The notes beneath the pieces were generated by a model. The model worked only from the letters and a program-made list of their open reading frames with translations. It was not told the origin of the DNA and ran no database searches. This document shows, one piece after another, positions 33,029-42,148 of a stretch of DNA of 64,000 bases (the first letter of the stretch is position 1; every line of letters starts with the position of its first letter). Source of the DNA: Ardenticatenales bacterium (GTDB lineage Bacteria > Chloroflexota > Anaerolineae > Promineifilales > Promineifilaceae). The stretch is taken from the NCBI GenBank assembly GCA_020634575.1, contig JACKBM010000037.1, positions 1 to 64,000 of the forward strand. The letters run 5' to 3'. Made by a program: the position numbers and the translations under genes.

Positions 33029-34448
33029 ACTGTTAACCCTGGACGCCGTTGGTCAGGCTGCGCTGGTGCGGCGAGGTGAGATCAGCCCCGTTGAGCTGGT
33101 TGATGCTGCGATTGCCCAAATTGAACGGCTAAATCCGCAACTGAATGCAGTCATCACGCCTCTGTATGCCGGCGCCCGGGCAAAGGCGCTGGATCCAGCA
33201 CTGCCTGATGGCCCTTTTCGCGGCGTGCCGCTCTTGTTGAAAGATTTTTTCTGCGAGACCGCTGACGACCCCTATTTTATGGGCATGGGGCTGCTGCGGG
33301 ATCTGGCCTGGCGGGCGCAGCAGGATACCTATTTGGCCGCAAAGTTCCGTGAGGCCGGGTTCATCTTCCTGGGTAAGACGAACCTACCGGAGCTGGCTGG
33401 CGGTGCGGTGACAGAGCCAGAGGCTTTTGGCCCCACGCGGAATCCTTGGAATTTGCGATTCTCACCGGCCGGTTCCAGTGGTGGTTCCGCCGCCGCCGTA
33501 GCCGCCCGTATGACCGCTGTGGCCCATGCCAACGATGGGCTGGGTTCTATTCGTATTCCAGCGGGTTGCTGTGGTCTGGTGGGGCTAAAACCGTCGCGGG
33601 GCCGGGTGTCGACTGGACCGGGCCGGCCGGCCGGTCTGTTAGAAAATATCGTCGAGTTTGTGGTCAGCCGTACGGTGCGCGATACGGCAGCGGTGCTGGA
33701 TGCCGTCGCCGGTCGTATGCCCGGTGATCGTTTTTTCGCGCCGCCGCCGGAACGGCCTTATCAAGAAGAGGTGGGGGCGCCCCAGGCACCTCTGCGCGTT
33801 GGTTTGCTGGTCGAGCACCCCTATTTCCCCCTTGAGCTGCATCCAGATATTCTTGAAGCGGTGGAGCAGACCGGTCGATTTTTGGCGGCCCTGGGTCATG
33901 AGGTTGAATATGCATATCCAGCCATATTGGGTGGCGCGACTGGTCTTGGTCTGGCACTTCGCATGGTCAGTACGAGCGGTGCAGCCGCAACGCTGGATCG
34001 CCTGAGTGAGCAAATTGGTCGGCCGATTGGACCGGCGGATGTGGAATCAGGGACGTGGACCTGGGCAGAAGAGGGTCGAAAGTACACGGCGGTCCAGATA
34101 CACCAGGCATATGACCGACTGGCTCGCGGCGCCGCTGCCCTGCTCGCCTGGTGGCAGGAAGGGTACGATCTGTTGGTTTCGCCCTTGATGGCCCAGCCAG
34201 GTATCCTCGTTGGTGAGAAAGATCCGGCTGTGAGGCAGGCAGCATTTGGGATATTCGCCATGGCTTTCAGCATTACAGGACAACCGGCCCTGACATTGCC
34301 CATCTTCTGGAATGAGGATAATTTGCCGGTTGCGGTTCAGCTCGTGGCGGATATGCATCGGGAAGATCTGCTTATTCGGCTGGCTGCCCAGCTGGAAGCG
34401 GTCAATCCCTGGCTTGGTCATTGGCCAACACCCTTGGAGGTAGCTTAA
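33021..34448 (+). CDS. Amidase (amidase-signature family)
   Basis: 475 residues. The Ser-cisSer-Lys triad is visible: Lys in PLLLKDFFC, the cis-Ser loop in PAGSSGGSAAAVA, and the nucleophile Ser in DGLGSIRIPAG. The family hydrolyses amides to acids and ammonia; GatA is a member, but no gatB/gatC are here. It lies between a monooxygenase and an APH-like kinase with overlapping codons on both sides, so it is probably part of a small-molecule catabolic or detoxifying unit. Substrate unknown. Confidence 0.93.
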   Translation: MSELLTLDAVGQAALVRRGEISPVELVDAAIAQIERLNPQLNAVITPLYAGARAKALDPALPDGPFRGVPLLLKDFFCETADDPYFMGMGLLRDLAWRAQQDTYLAAKFREAGFIFLGKTNLPELAGGAVTEPEAFGPTRNPWNLRFSPAGSSGGSAAAVAARMTAVAHANDGLGSIRIPAGCCGLVGLKPSRGRVSTGPGRPAGLLENIVEFVVSRTVRDTAAVLDAVAGRMPGDRFFAPPPERPYQEEVGAPQAPLRVGLLVEHPYFPLELHPDILEAVEQTGRFLAALGHEVEYAYPAILGGATGLGLALRMVSTSGAAATLDRLSEQIGRPIGPADVESGTWTWAEEGRKYTAVQIHQAYDRLARGAAALLAWWQEGYDLLVSPLMAQPGILVGEKDPAVRQAAFGIFAMAFSITGQPALTLPIFWNEDNLPVAVQLVADMHREDLLIRLAAQLEAVNPWLGHWPTPLEVA

Positions 34449-35473
34449 TGCTCGAAAAACCGGCCCTGGCGGATGAGCGCATCCGTGCCTGTCTAGAGAC
34501 GGCTTATGGCCTACAGGTGACTGAAATTAGCTTTCTGCCCCTGGGCGCGGATGTCAACACGGCGGTGTATCGCGTCGTCGCTACGGATGGTACCGGCTAT
34601 TTCCTGAAGCTGCGCCAGGGGCCGTTTGATGAGATGGCGGTGCGCCTGCCTCATTTTCTCAGCCAACAGGGGGTAAAGGCCGTGATTCCGCCGTTGCCGA
34701 CGCTGACCGGCCGGTTATGGGCCGAACTCCCCCCCTTCCGGGCCATCCTCGCCCCCTTCGTCAACGGGCGCAACGGCTACGAGACCCGCCTGAATGCGGC
34801 CCAATGGCAGGCGTTTGCCCGGGCCCTGCGCCAGATCCACGCCCTGCAAATCCCGGATGAAATGCATGATCAGCTGCGCCAGGAGGAATTTGCCCCGACC
34901 GAACGCCAGGCCGTGCGCCGCTTTTTGCAGATGGGTGACGACACCCCGGCAGACGATAGGGTCGCCCGGGCCGTGCGCCAGCTATTTCGGGAGAAGGCCG
35001 GCGCCATTCTCGCCCTGGTGGAGCGGGCTGAAACGCTGGCTCACGCCCTGCAGCTGGCGCCGCCTCCCTTCGTCCTGTGCCATAGCGATCTGCACGCCGG
35101 CAACCTGCTCATCGACGAGCACGGTCTCTTGTACCTGGTGGACTGGGATGAGCCGCTGCTGGCGCCCAAGGAGCGCGACCTGATGTACGTCGGCGGCGCC
35201 CTGCTGGCCTCGGGCCTGACGCCGGCCGACGAGGAAGCGTTGTTTTATCCGGGCTACGGCGCCACAACAATTCACGCCGCTGCCCGAGCCTACTACCGTT
35301 ACGAGCGGATCGTGGCCGATATCGCCGCTTACGGCCGTGAACTGCTGCTCAGCGAAGCGGGCGGCGCGGATCGGGAGCAATCGCTGTACTACCTGCGCTC
35401 CAATTTTGAGCCGGGCCACACCATAGCCGTCGCTTACGAGACGGACAGCACGCGCGGAGGTGAAGGCACATGA
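34448..35473 (+). CDS. Aminoglycoside-phosphotransferase-family kinase (APH(9)-like)
   Basis: 341 residues with the kinase-like fold: the catalytic loop CHSDLHAGNLLI and the metal Asp in YLVDWDEPLLAP. The N-terminal lobe (DVNTAVYRV ... YFLKLRQG) resembles proteins annotated as spectinomycin phosphotransferases. It may phosphorylate an antibiotic or, equally, a cellular alcohol or choline-like metabolite. The ATG overlaps the amidase stop (TAATG) and the stop overlaps the next start. Confidence 0.88.
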   Translation: MLEKPALADERIRACLETAYGLQVTEISFLPLGADVNTAVYRVVATDGTGYFLKLRQGPFDEMAVRLPHFLSQQGVKAVIPPLPTLTGRLWAELPPFRAILAPFVNGRNGYETRLNAAQWQAFARALRQIHALQIPDEMHDQLRQEEFAPTERQAVRRFLQMGDDTPADDRVARAVRQLFREKAGAILALVERAETLAHALQLAPPPFVLCHSDLHAGNLLIDEHGLLYLVDWDEPLLAPKERDLMYVGGALLASGLTPADEEALFYPGYGATTIHAAARAYYRYERIVADIAAYGRELLLSEAGGADREQSLYYLRSNFEPGHTIAVAYETDSTRGGEGT

Positions 35474-36240
35474 AAGGTGCTGTTGCCGGTGACATTATCG
35501 GTTCCATTTACGAGCGAGTACCCATCAAGACAAAAGAATTTCCCTTGTTTGACCGGCGTTGCACCTACACGGACGACACTGTCCTGACGGTGGCGATTGC
35601 CGAGGCGATCCTGACCGGCCGGTCGTATCGCGACGCCGTGTTGGCATTTGGCCGGCGCTACCCATTGGCCGGCTACGGCGGCACCTTCATTGGCTGGCTG
35701 CAGCAGACCGATCCGCAGCCCTACAACAGTTGGGGGAATGGGTCGGCGATGCGGGTTAGCCCCATCGGCGTCGCTTTCCCGACGGCTGAGCAGGTGCTGC
35801 ATGAGGCGGCGCAGAGCGCCATCATCTCCCACGACCACCCGGAGGGCGTTAAAGGGGCCCAGGCCGCAGCGCTGGCAGTTTTTCTGGCGCGGCGAGGTGA
35901 GGGCAAGGCGGCCATCCGGACAGAAATCGCTGAGCGCTTTGGCTATGACCTGAGCCAGACGGTGGACGAGATCCGGCCGGCGTATCGCTTTGATGTCTCC
36001 TGCCAGGGCACGGTGCCGGCCGCTCTGATCGCCTTTCTCGACAGCGATTCCTACGAGGATGCGGTGCGTAATGCGATTTCGCTGGGTGGCGATAGCGACA
36101 CGCTGGCCTGCATCGCCGGCGCTGTCGCTGAGGCGTTTTATGGCGAGGTCCCGGCATCGATCTGGAGCCAGGCGGTCGAGATTTTGCCGGCTGAATTGCA
36201 GACTGTGCTCACGGCATTCTACGAGAAGTTTGGATGGTAA
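35470..36240 (+). CDS. ADP-ribosylglycohydrolase (DraG-like)
   Basis: 256 residues, all-helical. Metal-binding Asp clusters: YTDDTVLTVAIAEAIL near residues 36-51 and LGGDSDTLACIAGA near the C-terminus. The family removes ADP-ribose from arginine, serine or nucleic acids using two Mg ions. The N-terminal MKGAVAGDIIGSIYE is the usual start. It overlaps the upstream kinase by 4 nt (ATGA) and the downstream membrane methyltransferase by 7 nt. No ADP-ribosyltransferase was seen nearby, so the modified target is unknown. Confidence 0.93.
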   Translation: MKGAVAGDIIGSIYERVPIKTKEFPLFDRRCTYTDDTVLTVAIAEAILTGRSYRDAVLAFGRRYPLAGYGGTFIGWLQQTDPQPYNSWGNGSAMRVSPIGVAFPTAEQVLHEAAQSAIISHDHPEGVKGAQAAALAVFLARRGEGKAAIRTEIAERFGYDLSQTVDEIRPAYRFDVSCQGTVPAALIAFLDSDSYEDAVRNAISLGGDSDTLACIAGAVAEAFYGEVPASIWSQAVEILPAELQTVLTAFYEKFGW

Positions 36241-36812
36241 ATTTCTTCTTTGGGCTGGGCTTTGGATCCGGGCTGACCCTTGTTGGGCTATCACTGGCTT
36301 CGCTGTGGCGACCGGGGCTGCAGTTTTGGCCGCCGCCGGCGCCGGCTAGCTGGCAGGCGCGCTACTTCTGGTGGGCATTCCGGCTTCTGCTTCTGGGGCT
36401 GGTGGTGGTGAGCGTGCTGGATTTTCGCGGGGCGGGACCGGCCGGTTCCTGGACCTACTGGCTGGGCGTCCCCCTGGCCCTGCTCGGCATTGGCCTGGCC
36501 TTTGCCATCACTTTTCAGCTGGGCTGGCGAGATGCCCATGGTGAAGCGCAAGGGCTCAAAACCGGGGGCTGGTACCGTTTCAGCCGCAACCCCATTTACG
36601 TGGTGACCTTGGTTGGCTTGCTGGGCGTTGGCCTGGTCGTCCACTCGGTTTACGCTTATCTGTTATTGTTTTTGTGGGCGGCGCTTTATCTGGTGGCGCC
36701 ATTTCTTGAAGAGCCCTGGCTGGAAGCGCAGTATGGCGCGGATTACCGCCAGTACAAGGCGCGTGTGCCCCGCTTCATTGGTTGGCCCAAAGCTGCCCGT
36801 CCGCCTGCCTGA
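36234..36812 (+). CDS. Isoprenylcysteine-carboxyl-methyltransferase-like membrane protein
   Basis: 192 residues with about five membrane helices. The C-terminal half carries GLKTGGWYRFSRNPIYV and, later, EEPWLEAQYGADYRQYKARV, the SAM-binding signature of the ICMT/PEMT-like family. Substrates in bacteria are usually lipids or are unknown. It is the last gene of the overlapping unit. Confidence 0.9.
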   Translation: MVNFFFGLGFGSGLTLVGLSLASLWRPGLQFWPPPAPASWQARYFWWAFRLLLLGLVVVSVLDFRGAGPAGSWTYWLGVPLALLGIGLAFAITFQLGWRDAHGEAQGLKTGGWYRFSRNPIYVVTLVGLLGVGLVVHSVYAYLLLFLWAALYLVAPFLEEPWLEAQYGADYRQYKARVPRFIGWPKAARPPA

Positions 36813-36839
36813 ATCCCTCGTTATATTTGAGCCACCTAC

Positions 36840-38324
36840 ATGACCCAGGCGCCGCGTAACCTGCCCAACACTTTTTACCTTTCGCTGGTGACGGTTGATC
36901 CGGCGGCGGAACTGCCGCTGTACCGGCAAATTTATCAGGGGATGCGCGAGGCGATTCTGACCGGCCGGTTGGCTGCCGGCACCCGGCTGCCCTCGACCCG
37001 CGACCTGGTCACCATCTGGGGCGTCTCCCGTAACACATTGCGCAACGCGTTTGACCAGCTGATTGCTGAGGGTTACCTGGATGCCGTGGTTGGCCGGGGG
37101 ACCTTTGTGACGGCGACCTCAGCCCGGCTTCAGGGGACAAGAGCCAGCGAACCGGCCCCAGGCGAACGGCGCCGGCATCTCTCACCGATCGGCCGCCACC
37201 TCGAGCCGCTGGGGCAATCGTTTACCGGCAGGCAGCCGGGCAGTGCCGCCTTTGCCCTGGGTGTCCCTGACCTGGAGCTTTTTCCCCACGATATCTGGAA
37301 TCGGATTATCAATCGTTGCCAGCGCCGCTTGAGTGCGGGCCGGGATCCGCGCATTCGCATCAATGGGATTCAGACGTTGCGTGAAGCGGTAGCCAGCTAT
37401 CTTGTCTCGGCGCGCGGGTTGCACTGTACGCCGGAACAGGTTGACATCGTGCCCGGTTCGGTGGCCGGCATCATGGTGACGGCATTGACTCTGCTGGGTG
37501 CGGACGACCAGGCCTGGATGGAGGAGCCGGGTTATAGCAACGCCCTGGGCGTCATTCGCTACCGGGGCGCGGCTACAGTGCCGGTGCCTGTTGACGACGA
37601 GGGGTTGAATGTGGCTGCCGGCCTGGCGCTGGCGCCCACCGCCCGGCTGGCCTATGTGACGCCATCCCACCAGCACCCGCTTGGCGTCACGATGAGCCTG
37701 GCGCGCCGCCAGCAACTGTTGGCCTGGGCTGAGCAGCAGGACGCCTGGATCATCGAAGATGATTATGACAGCGAGTTTCGCTATGACGGTCCACCGATTA
37801 CAGCGCTGCAGGGGTTGGACCGGGCGCAACGGGTTGTCTACTGCGGTACCTTCAGCAAAGTGATGTTTCCCGAGCTCCGCCTCGGTTATGTGGTGTTGCC
37901 GCCGGAGCTGATGGCGGCCTACACAGGTGTGAAGATGCCCCTGTCGCTGTATAGCCCCATGCTCATGCAGGCGGCGGTGGCCGAGTTTATGCTGACCGGC
38001 CATTTTGTCCGCCATGTGCGGCGGATGCGTGACGAGTACCGGGCGCGGCGGGATGCCCTGGCGGCAGCCCTGCAGCAACACCTGGCGGGCGCTGTGACCG
38101 TGGGGGAGGCCAGGGGCGGGATGCACCTGGTGGCTTATCTGGCGCCGGAGCTGGATGAGGCGATGGTCCTGAAGGCGGCTCGTGAGGTGGGAATGGCGCT
38201 GATGCCGCTTTCCAGCTTTTATCACGGCAGCGAGGCCCGCGCCGGGCTGATTCTGGGCTTTACCAATGTGCGGCCGGAAGCGATTGAGGGGTACATTGTC
38301 CGGCTGGCGGCGCGGTTGGGTTAA
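36840..38324 (+). CDS. MocR-type GntR regulator with aminotransferase domain
   Basis: 494 residues. The N-terminal winged helix (LYRQIYQGMREAILTGRLA ... SRNTLRNAFDQLIAEG, about 22-85) joins a fold-I aminotransferase with the PLP Lys in CGTFSKVMFPELRLGY and the Asp in EDDYDSEFRY. MocR proteins use the domain to sense PLP or an amino compound; PdxR is the best-known member. It lies 27 nt after the ICMT-like gene, and may control that unit or the downstream lipoprotein genes. A TATATT lies about 11 nt before the ATG. Confidence 0.94.
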   Translation: MTQAPRNLPNTFYLSLVTVDPAAELPLYRQIYQGMREAILTGRLAAGTRLPSTRDLVTIWGVSRNTLRNAFDQLIAEGYLDAVVGRGTFVTATSARLQGTRASEPAPGERRRHLSPIGRHLEPLGQSFTGRQPGSAAFALGVPDLELFPHDIWNRIINRCQRRLSAGRDPRIRINGIQTLREAVASYLVSARGLHCTPEQVDIVPGSVAGIMVTALTLLGADDQAWMEEPGYSNALGVIRYRGAATVPVPVDDEGLNVAAGLALAPTARLAYVTPSHQHPLGVTMSLARRQQLLAWAEQQDAWIIEDDYDSEFRYDGPPITALQGLDRAQRVVYCGTFSKVMFPELRLGYVVLPPELMAAYTGVKMPLSLYSPMLMQAAVAEFMLTGHFVRHVRRMRDEYRARRDALAAALQQHLAGAVTVGEARGGMHLVAYLAPELDEAMVLKAAREVGMALMPLSSFYHGSEARAGLILGFTNVRPEAIEGYIVRLAARLG

Positions 38325-38406
38325 CCGGCCGGTCCCGCAATTGGCCCCATCAACCCGCGCTGAAATGGGTCTTGTGATGACCCGAACCATCCGCTACCCT
38401 GTCTGA

Positions 38407-38428
38407 ACTGGCCAACAACCTGGCCAGT
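38407..38428. promoter_or_regulatory. 8-bp inverted repeat upstream of the propeller lipoprotein
   Basis: ACTGGCCA (38407-38414), 6 nt, TGGCCAGT (38421-38428), 28 nt before the start at 38457. It may be an operator, possibly for the adjacent MocR regulator, or an mRNA hairpin. Confidence 0.45.
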
Positions 38429-38456
38429 GACAATCCCGAAGTCACAGGAGAAATGT

Positions 38457-39656
38457 ATGAGGAAATGGAGCCTGTTGCTGCTCCTGTTCTTGACGGCTGC
38501 CTGCTCGCCGGCCGCCGTTGAGACCACATCTGTAGCAATCGTTACCGCCGCCCCAACCGCGACCCAACAGCCGCCAACGGCCACAGCAACCGAGCAAGCC
38601 ACCGTGGCCCCGACCGCCACGCTCACGCCCACCATAACCCCAAACCCAACGGCAACCGCGACGGCGACGCTGGCCCCGACCGCTACGCCCGTGCCGCTAG
38701 ACACCTTCACAACGACGCTCCCCATCCAGGAGAGGTTGCTCTTGGCGAGCGAGCTACCGGTGATCGAACGGGAACCGGGCAAACGATATCTGAACGCCGG
38801 GGCCGTTATCTATCACGATGGGATGTATCACAGCTTTGCCAACTTCTTCAACAGCTGGCCAGGTGAGACCGTGACCTATTACTACAGCTCGCCGGACGGG
38901 CAGACCTGGACGCGGGTGCAACCGGAGCCGCTGTTTACGATAGCCGATGTGCCGCTCGAGGGGCGCGGGGCGCTGGTGCTGAGCGGTCTGGTGACGGCTG
39001 AAGGCCAATGGGTTCTTTATTACCATACCTTTACGGCCAGCTCGGCTCCAGGCCAGATTGGACGGGCGACGGCGCCGGATCCGGCCGGTCCCTGGACCTT
39101 CGACCCCGAACCGGCCCTGAGCCCCGGCGGCGAAGGTGCCTGGGACGAACTGCAGGTGATGCGCGTCAACGTCTTGCCGGCGGCTGACGGTTACGTGATG
39201 TATTACGCCGGCGTCAACCGGCAGCAGGAGTCGCGCATTGGCCTGGCCTATTCGGCGGACGGTATCAGCTGGCAGAAATATGATGATCCGGCCACGACGA
39301 CGGCGCCCTATGCCGAGAGCGATCCAATTCTGGAGCCGGCGCTGGAGTGGGAAAACGGCTGGTTGGGCCGGCCGGAGGTGGTGCAGACGGCAGACGGCTG
39401 GGTGTTGCTCTACGAGGGCGGCCGCAGCGGCAGCCGAACCGGGCTGGCGGTGAGCCAGGATGGCATCAACTTCATTCGCTATGAAGGGAACCCGATTCTG
39501 ACCCGCGACAACATGGTGGCCGGCTACACCTTTTTTCAGGGCGCCTTTTTCCACCAGGATGATACCTACTTTTACCTCATCGAAGCGGGCAATGGGCCGG
39601 TCGGAACGGATATCTTCCTGTACCGGCTAAATGGCGCCCTGCTGGCTGAAGATTAA
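38457..39656 (+). CDS. Lipoprotein with glycosidase-like beta-propeller
   Basis: 399 residues; ATG 38457 with AGGAG upstream. The lipoprotein signal peptide ends LLFLTAAC; a Thr/Pro/Ala linker of about 50 residues follows. The rest is a propeller with repeated blade motifs (YHDGMYHSFANFF, YYYSSPDGQTWTRV, GLAYSADGISWQKYDD, GLAVSQDGINFIRYEG), as in GH43/GH32/GH130-like and sialidase-like folds. No catalytic triad could be fixed, so a carbohydrate-binding role is equally possible. Its propeller is clearly homologous to the C-terminal half of the next gene (both contain KYDDPATT.APYA.SDP). Confidence 0.87.
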   Translation: MRKWSLLLLLFLTAACSPAAVETTSVAIVTAAPTATQQPPTATATEQATVAPTATLTPTITPNPTATATATLAPTATPVPLDTFTTTLPIQERLLLASELPVIEREPGKRYLNAGAVIYHDGMYHSFANFFNSWPGETVTYYYSSPDGQTWTRVQPEPLFTIADVPLEGRGALVLSGLVTAEGQWVLYYHTFTASSAPGQIGRATAPDPAGPWTFDPEPALSPGGEGAWDELQVMRVNVLPAADGYVMYYAGVNRQQESRIGLAYSADGISWQKYDDPATTTAPYAESDPILEPALEWENGWLGRPEVVQTADGWVLLYEGGRSGSRTGLAVSQDGINFIRYEGNPILTRDNMVAGYTFFQGAFFHQDDTYFYLIEAGNGPVGTDIFLYRLNGALLAED

Positions 39657-39678
39657 GGCGGAGTGGATGGAGACTATC

Positions 39679-42039
39679 ATGAAACGATGGGGATGTTTCC
39701 TTCTGTTGCTCTGGCTCGTTGCCTGCGCCAGGCCACCGGCCGCAACGCCGGCGCCCAGCAACACACCGCAGCCCACCAACACGGCGCCGGCCGCGACGGC
39801 GACCGTCCCGCCGCCCGCGACGAACGCGCCCACCAGCGTGCCAACGGCCACAAGCGAGCCGACTGTGGCGCCGCCCACGGCGACGGCCACGGAGGTGCCT
39901 GCGTTTGTTTTTAGCTCTTTTTATGGTGGCGGACCGGCCGGTCAATGGGACCGGGCCAACTTTGACCAGTTTCTGAGCCAGCACCCGGAACTGCATGGGG
40001 AACTGCGGCCCAGCGACTATTACAATGCCTTTGTCAACCGCACGATCCACCGCCAGTTGATGAGTGATGATCCGCCGGATGTTGTCAGCGCCGCCCTGGG
40101 CGGGGTGCTGTACGAATACGCGGCGCAGGGCGTCATCGCCGACATCAGCGATCTGTGGGCCGAGCAGGGCTGGGCTGAACAGTTTCCAGCCAGCGTTATG
40201 GCGATGGCGACTGTCAACGGCCGGCAATATTTTGTGCCGCAGGCCATCCAATGGAACGGCATCTTCTATCGGACAGACGTCATGGCTGCGGCCGGGGTGG
40301 CGCCACCGACCACCTGGGCGGAGTTGCTGGCCGCCTGTGATGCCCTGAATGCGGCCGGCTACATCCCCTTTGCCATGACCGCCACCGGCAACTGGCCGCC
40401 GCCGATGGGCTTCTGGTTTACCCATATCAACCAGCGGCTCAATGGGCCGGCCTTTCACGAGCAGTTGATGCGCGGCGAAATTAGTTACAGCGATCCGCGA
40501 GTGCTGGCGGTCTTTGACTATTACGGCCAGCTCATCGAGCGGGGCTGTTTTGACGACGCGGCGCGGCGGCAGACGTATGGCGGCGCGGTCAGCACCTTTG
40601 AGTCCGGCCGGGCCGCAATGTATGCGCATGGCGAATGGCTGTATGAGTTTATCGACGATGAGACCAAGGCGGTGACCGACCTTATTCGCTTCCCGATCAT
40701 CGACGAGAGCGTGCCTGTTGGCGAGCTTGTGCCGATGTATGGGGCGTTTATGCTGGCGGACACGCCCTATCCGGAAGCGGCGCGGGAATTTCTGGCCTTT
40801 GTGGGCGGCGTTGCCTCGCAGCAGAGCAACATGGAACAGTTGCGCCGGCTGCCCAGCAACTTGCTGGTGGATCGGAGCGGGCTGCTGCCGGTGTACGAGA
40901 AGGGGCTGACGCTGGTTTCCGAGGCGGAGACGTTGACGCAATTGCTGGGCGCCAACACAAATCCGGATGTGGCAACCGCGTTCTTGGCGGCGATTACCCA
41001 GTTCTGGCGCGAACCGGAGAATATTGGTGAGCTGCTCGCTGACGTTGAGGCCGAGCGGCTGGCCGCGTATGGACCCATCGAACCGGCCGGTTCCACTCAG
41101 TCTCCCCCGACCTTCGCCGTGGCCCAGGAGGAGCCAGTTGTGGCAGCGATCGACACGCTCGGCCAGCGTGTGGCGCCCGGGGCAGCCCTTTACCATGAGG
41201 GCCAATTCCACCTCTTTCTCAATCGCTTTGACAGCTTTCCCGGCGCAGTCACGGTCCATTATGCCACCTCGACTGATGGCCATAACTGGTCCGAGGCGGC
41301 CGGTGAGCCGATCCTGACGACGGCGGCTGTTCCGTTTGCCGAGGTGGCGGCCGTAGCAGCCGATGTGTTGGTCGAACCCGATGGTACCTGGGTGCTCTAT
41401 TTTCATACCTGGCAGACCTACAGCCTGGTGAATGGGGCCGGCGTGATCGGCCGGGCCACGGCGCCCGGGCCGCAGGGCCCGTGGACTGTGGACCCGGAGC
41501 CACTGCTGACGATGGCGGCGGATCCGGCTGCCTGGGATGGTGGCCAGGTTTCTATTGCCGATGTTGTTCGCACGGCAGATGGTTATCTGCTGTATTACAC
41601 GGGGGCCTCGCCGGCGGGCCTGATGCAGATCGGCCTGGCCACCAGCAGTGATGGCCGTACCTGGACCAAATATGATGACCCCGCCACAACGGCAGCGCCG
41701 TATGCCGACAGTGACCCGGTGGTGGCCAACGGTAGCACTGGCGCCTGGGATAGTGCGGCTGCGTTTCATGCCCATGTGGTGGCGGGACCGGCCGGATTCC
41801 TGATGCTCTACAAAACATTGGGCACACCGACACCGGTAGGCTTTGCCAGCAGTCCGGACGGCGTCCACTGGCAGAAGGCTGAAGCCCCCCTGTTCGCGGC
41901 GGATCTCCTGCCCGGGAGCAGCGCCATTGGCAGCCTGTCCCTGTTGGCGCACGACGGACAGCTCTGGCTTTACAGCGAACAATTTCGGGGCAGTCGCAAT
42001 CGAACCGATATCTATCTGTTGCAAGCGCCGCTGCCCTAA
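39679..42039 (+). CDS. Lipoprotein: solute-binding protein fused to glycosidase-like propeller
   Basis: 786 residues; ATG 39679 (GGAG 7 nt upstream), with an alternative at 39667. The signal peptide ends LLWLVAC, then a Thr/Pro linker. Residues about 70-470 are a family-1 extracellular sugar-binding protein (YNAFVNRTIHRQLMSDDPPD, YFVPQAIQWNGIFYRTDVM, TTWAELLAACDALNAAGYIP, FESGRAAMYAHGEW). Residues about 490-786 are a propeller homologous to the preceding lipoprotein. No ABC permease or ATPase gene is adjacent. The fusion suggests a surface protein that binds a glycan through both modules rather than a normal importer component. Confidence 0.88.
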   Translation: MKRWGCFLLLLWLVACARPPAATPAPSNTPQPTNTAPAATATVPPPATNAPTSVPTATSEPTVAPPTATATEVPAFVFSSFYGGGPAGQWDRANFDQFLSQHPELHGELRPSDYYNAFVNRTIHRQLMSDDPPDVVSAALGGVLYEYAAQGVIADISDLWAEQGWAEQFPASVMAMATVNGRQYFVPQAIQWNGIFYRTDVMAAAGVAPPTTWAELLAACDALNAAGYIPFAMTATGNWPPPMGFWFTHINQRLNGPAFHEQLMRGEISYSDPRVLAVFDYYGQLIERGCFDDAARRQTYGGAVSTFESGRAAMYAHGEWLYEFIDDETKAVTDLIRFPIIDESVPVGELVPMYGAFMLADTPYPEAAREFLAFVGGVASQQSNMEQLRRLPSNLLVDRSGLLPVYEKGLTLVSEAETLTQLLGANTNPDVATAFLAAITQFWREPENIGELLADVEAERLAAYGPIEPAGSTQSPPTFAVAQEEPVVAAIDTLGQRVAPGAALYHEGQFHLFLNRFDSFPGAVTVHYATSTDGHNWSEAAGEPILTTAAVPFAEVAAVAADVLVEPDGTWVLYFHTWQTYSLVNGAGVIGRATAPGPQGPWTVDPEPLLTMAADPAAWDGGQVSIADVVRTADGYLLYYTGASPAGLMQIGLATSSDGRTWTKYDDPATTAAPYADSDPVVANGSTGAWDSAAAFHAHVVAGPAGFLMLYKTLGTPTPVGFASSPDGVHWQKAEAPLFAADLLPGSSAIGSLSLLAHDGQLWLYSEQFRGSRNRTDIYLLQAPLP

Positions 42040-42059
42040 AGATTAAGTCTCACAGTTAA

Positions 42060-42112
42060 AGCCTGCCATCCCAACTGCATCGCGGTATGCTAGAGGGACG
42101 GCAGGCTTTTTT
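42060..42112 (+). terminator. Intrinsic terminator after the fusion lipoprotein gene
   Basis: Stem GCCTGCC (42061-42067) with GGCAGGC (42100-42106), extended by TCCC/GGGA, followed by TTTTTT at 42107-42112. Confidence 0.85.
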
Positions 42113-42148
42113 GCTGCCGCCGTGATGTCAGGCGGAGGTGTGCCCCGG

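Noticed and set aside
39577..42024. Very long open frame on the minus strand opposite the fusion lipoprotein
   Set aside because: It is antisense to a gene with a signal peptide and clear domains, and its protein is rich in Arg, His and Gly with no family motif. High G+C removes stop codons in this frame.
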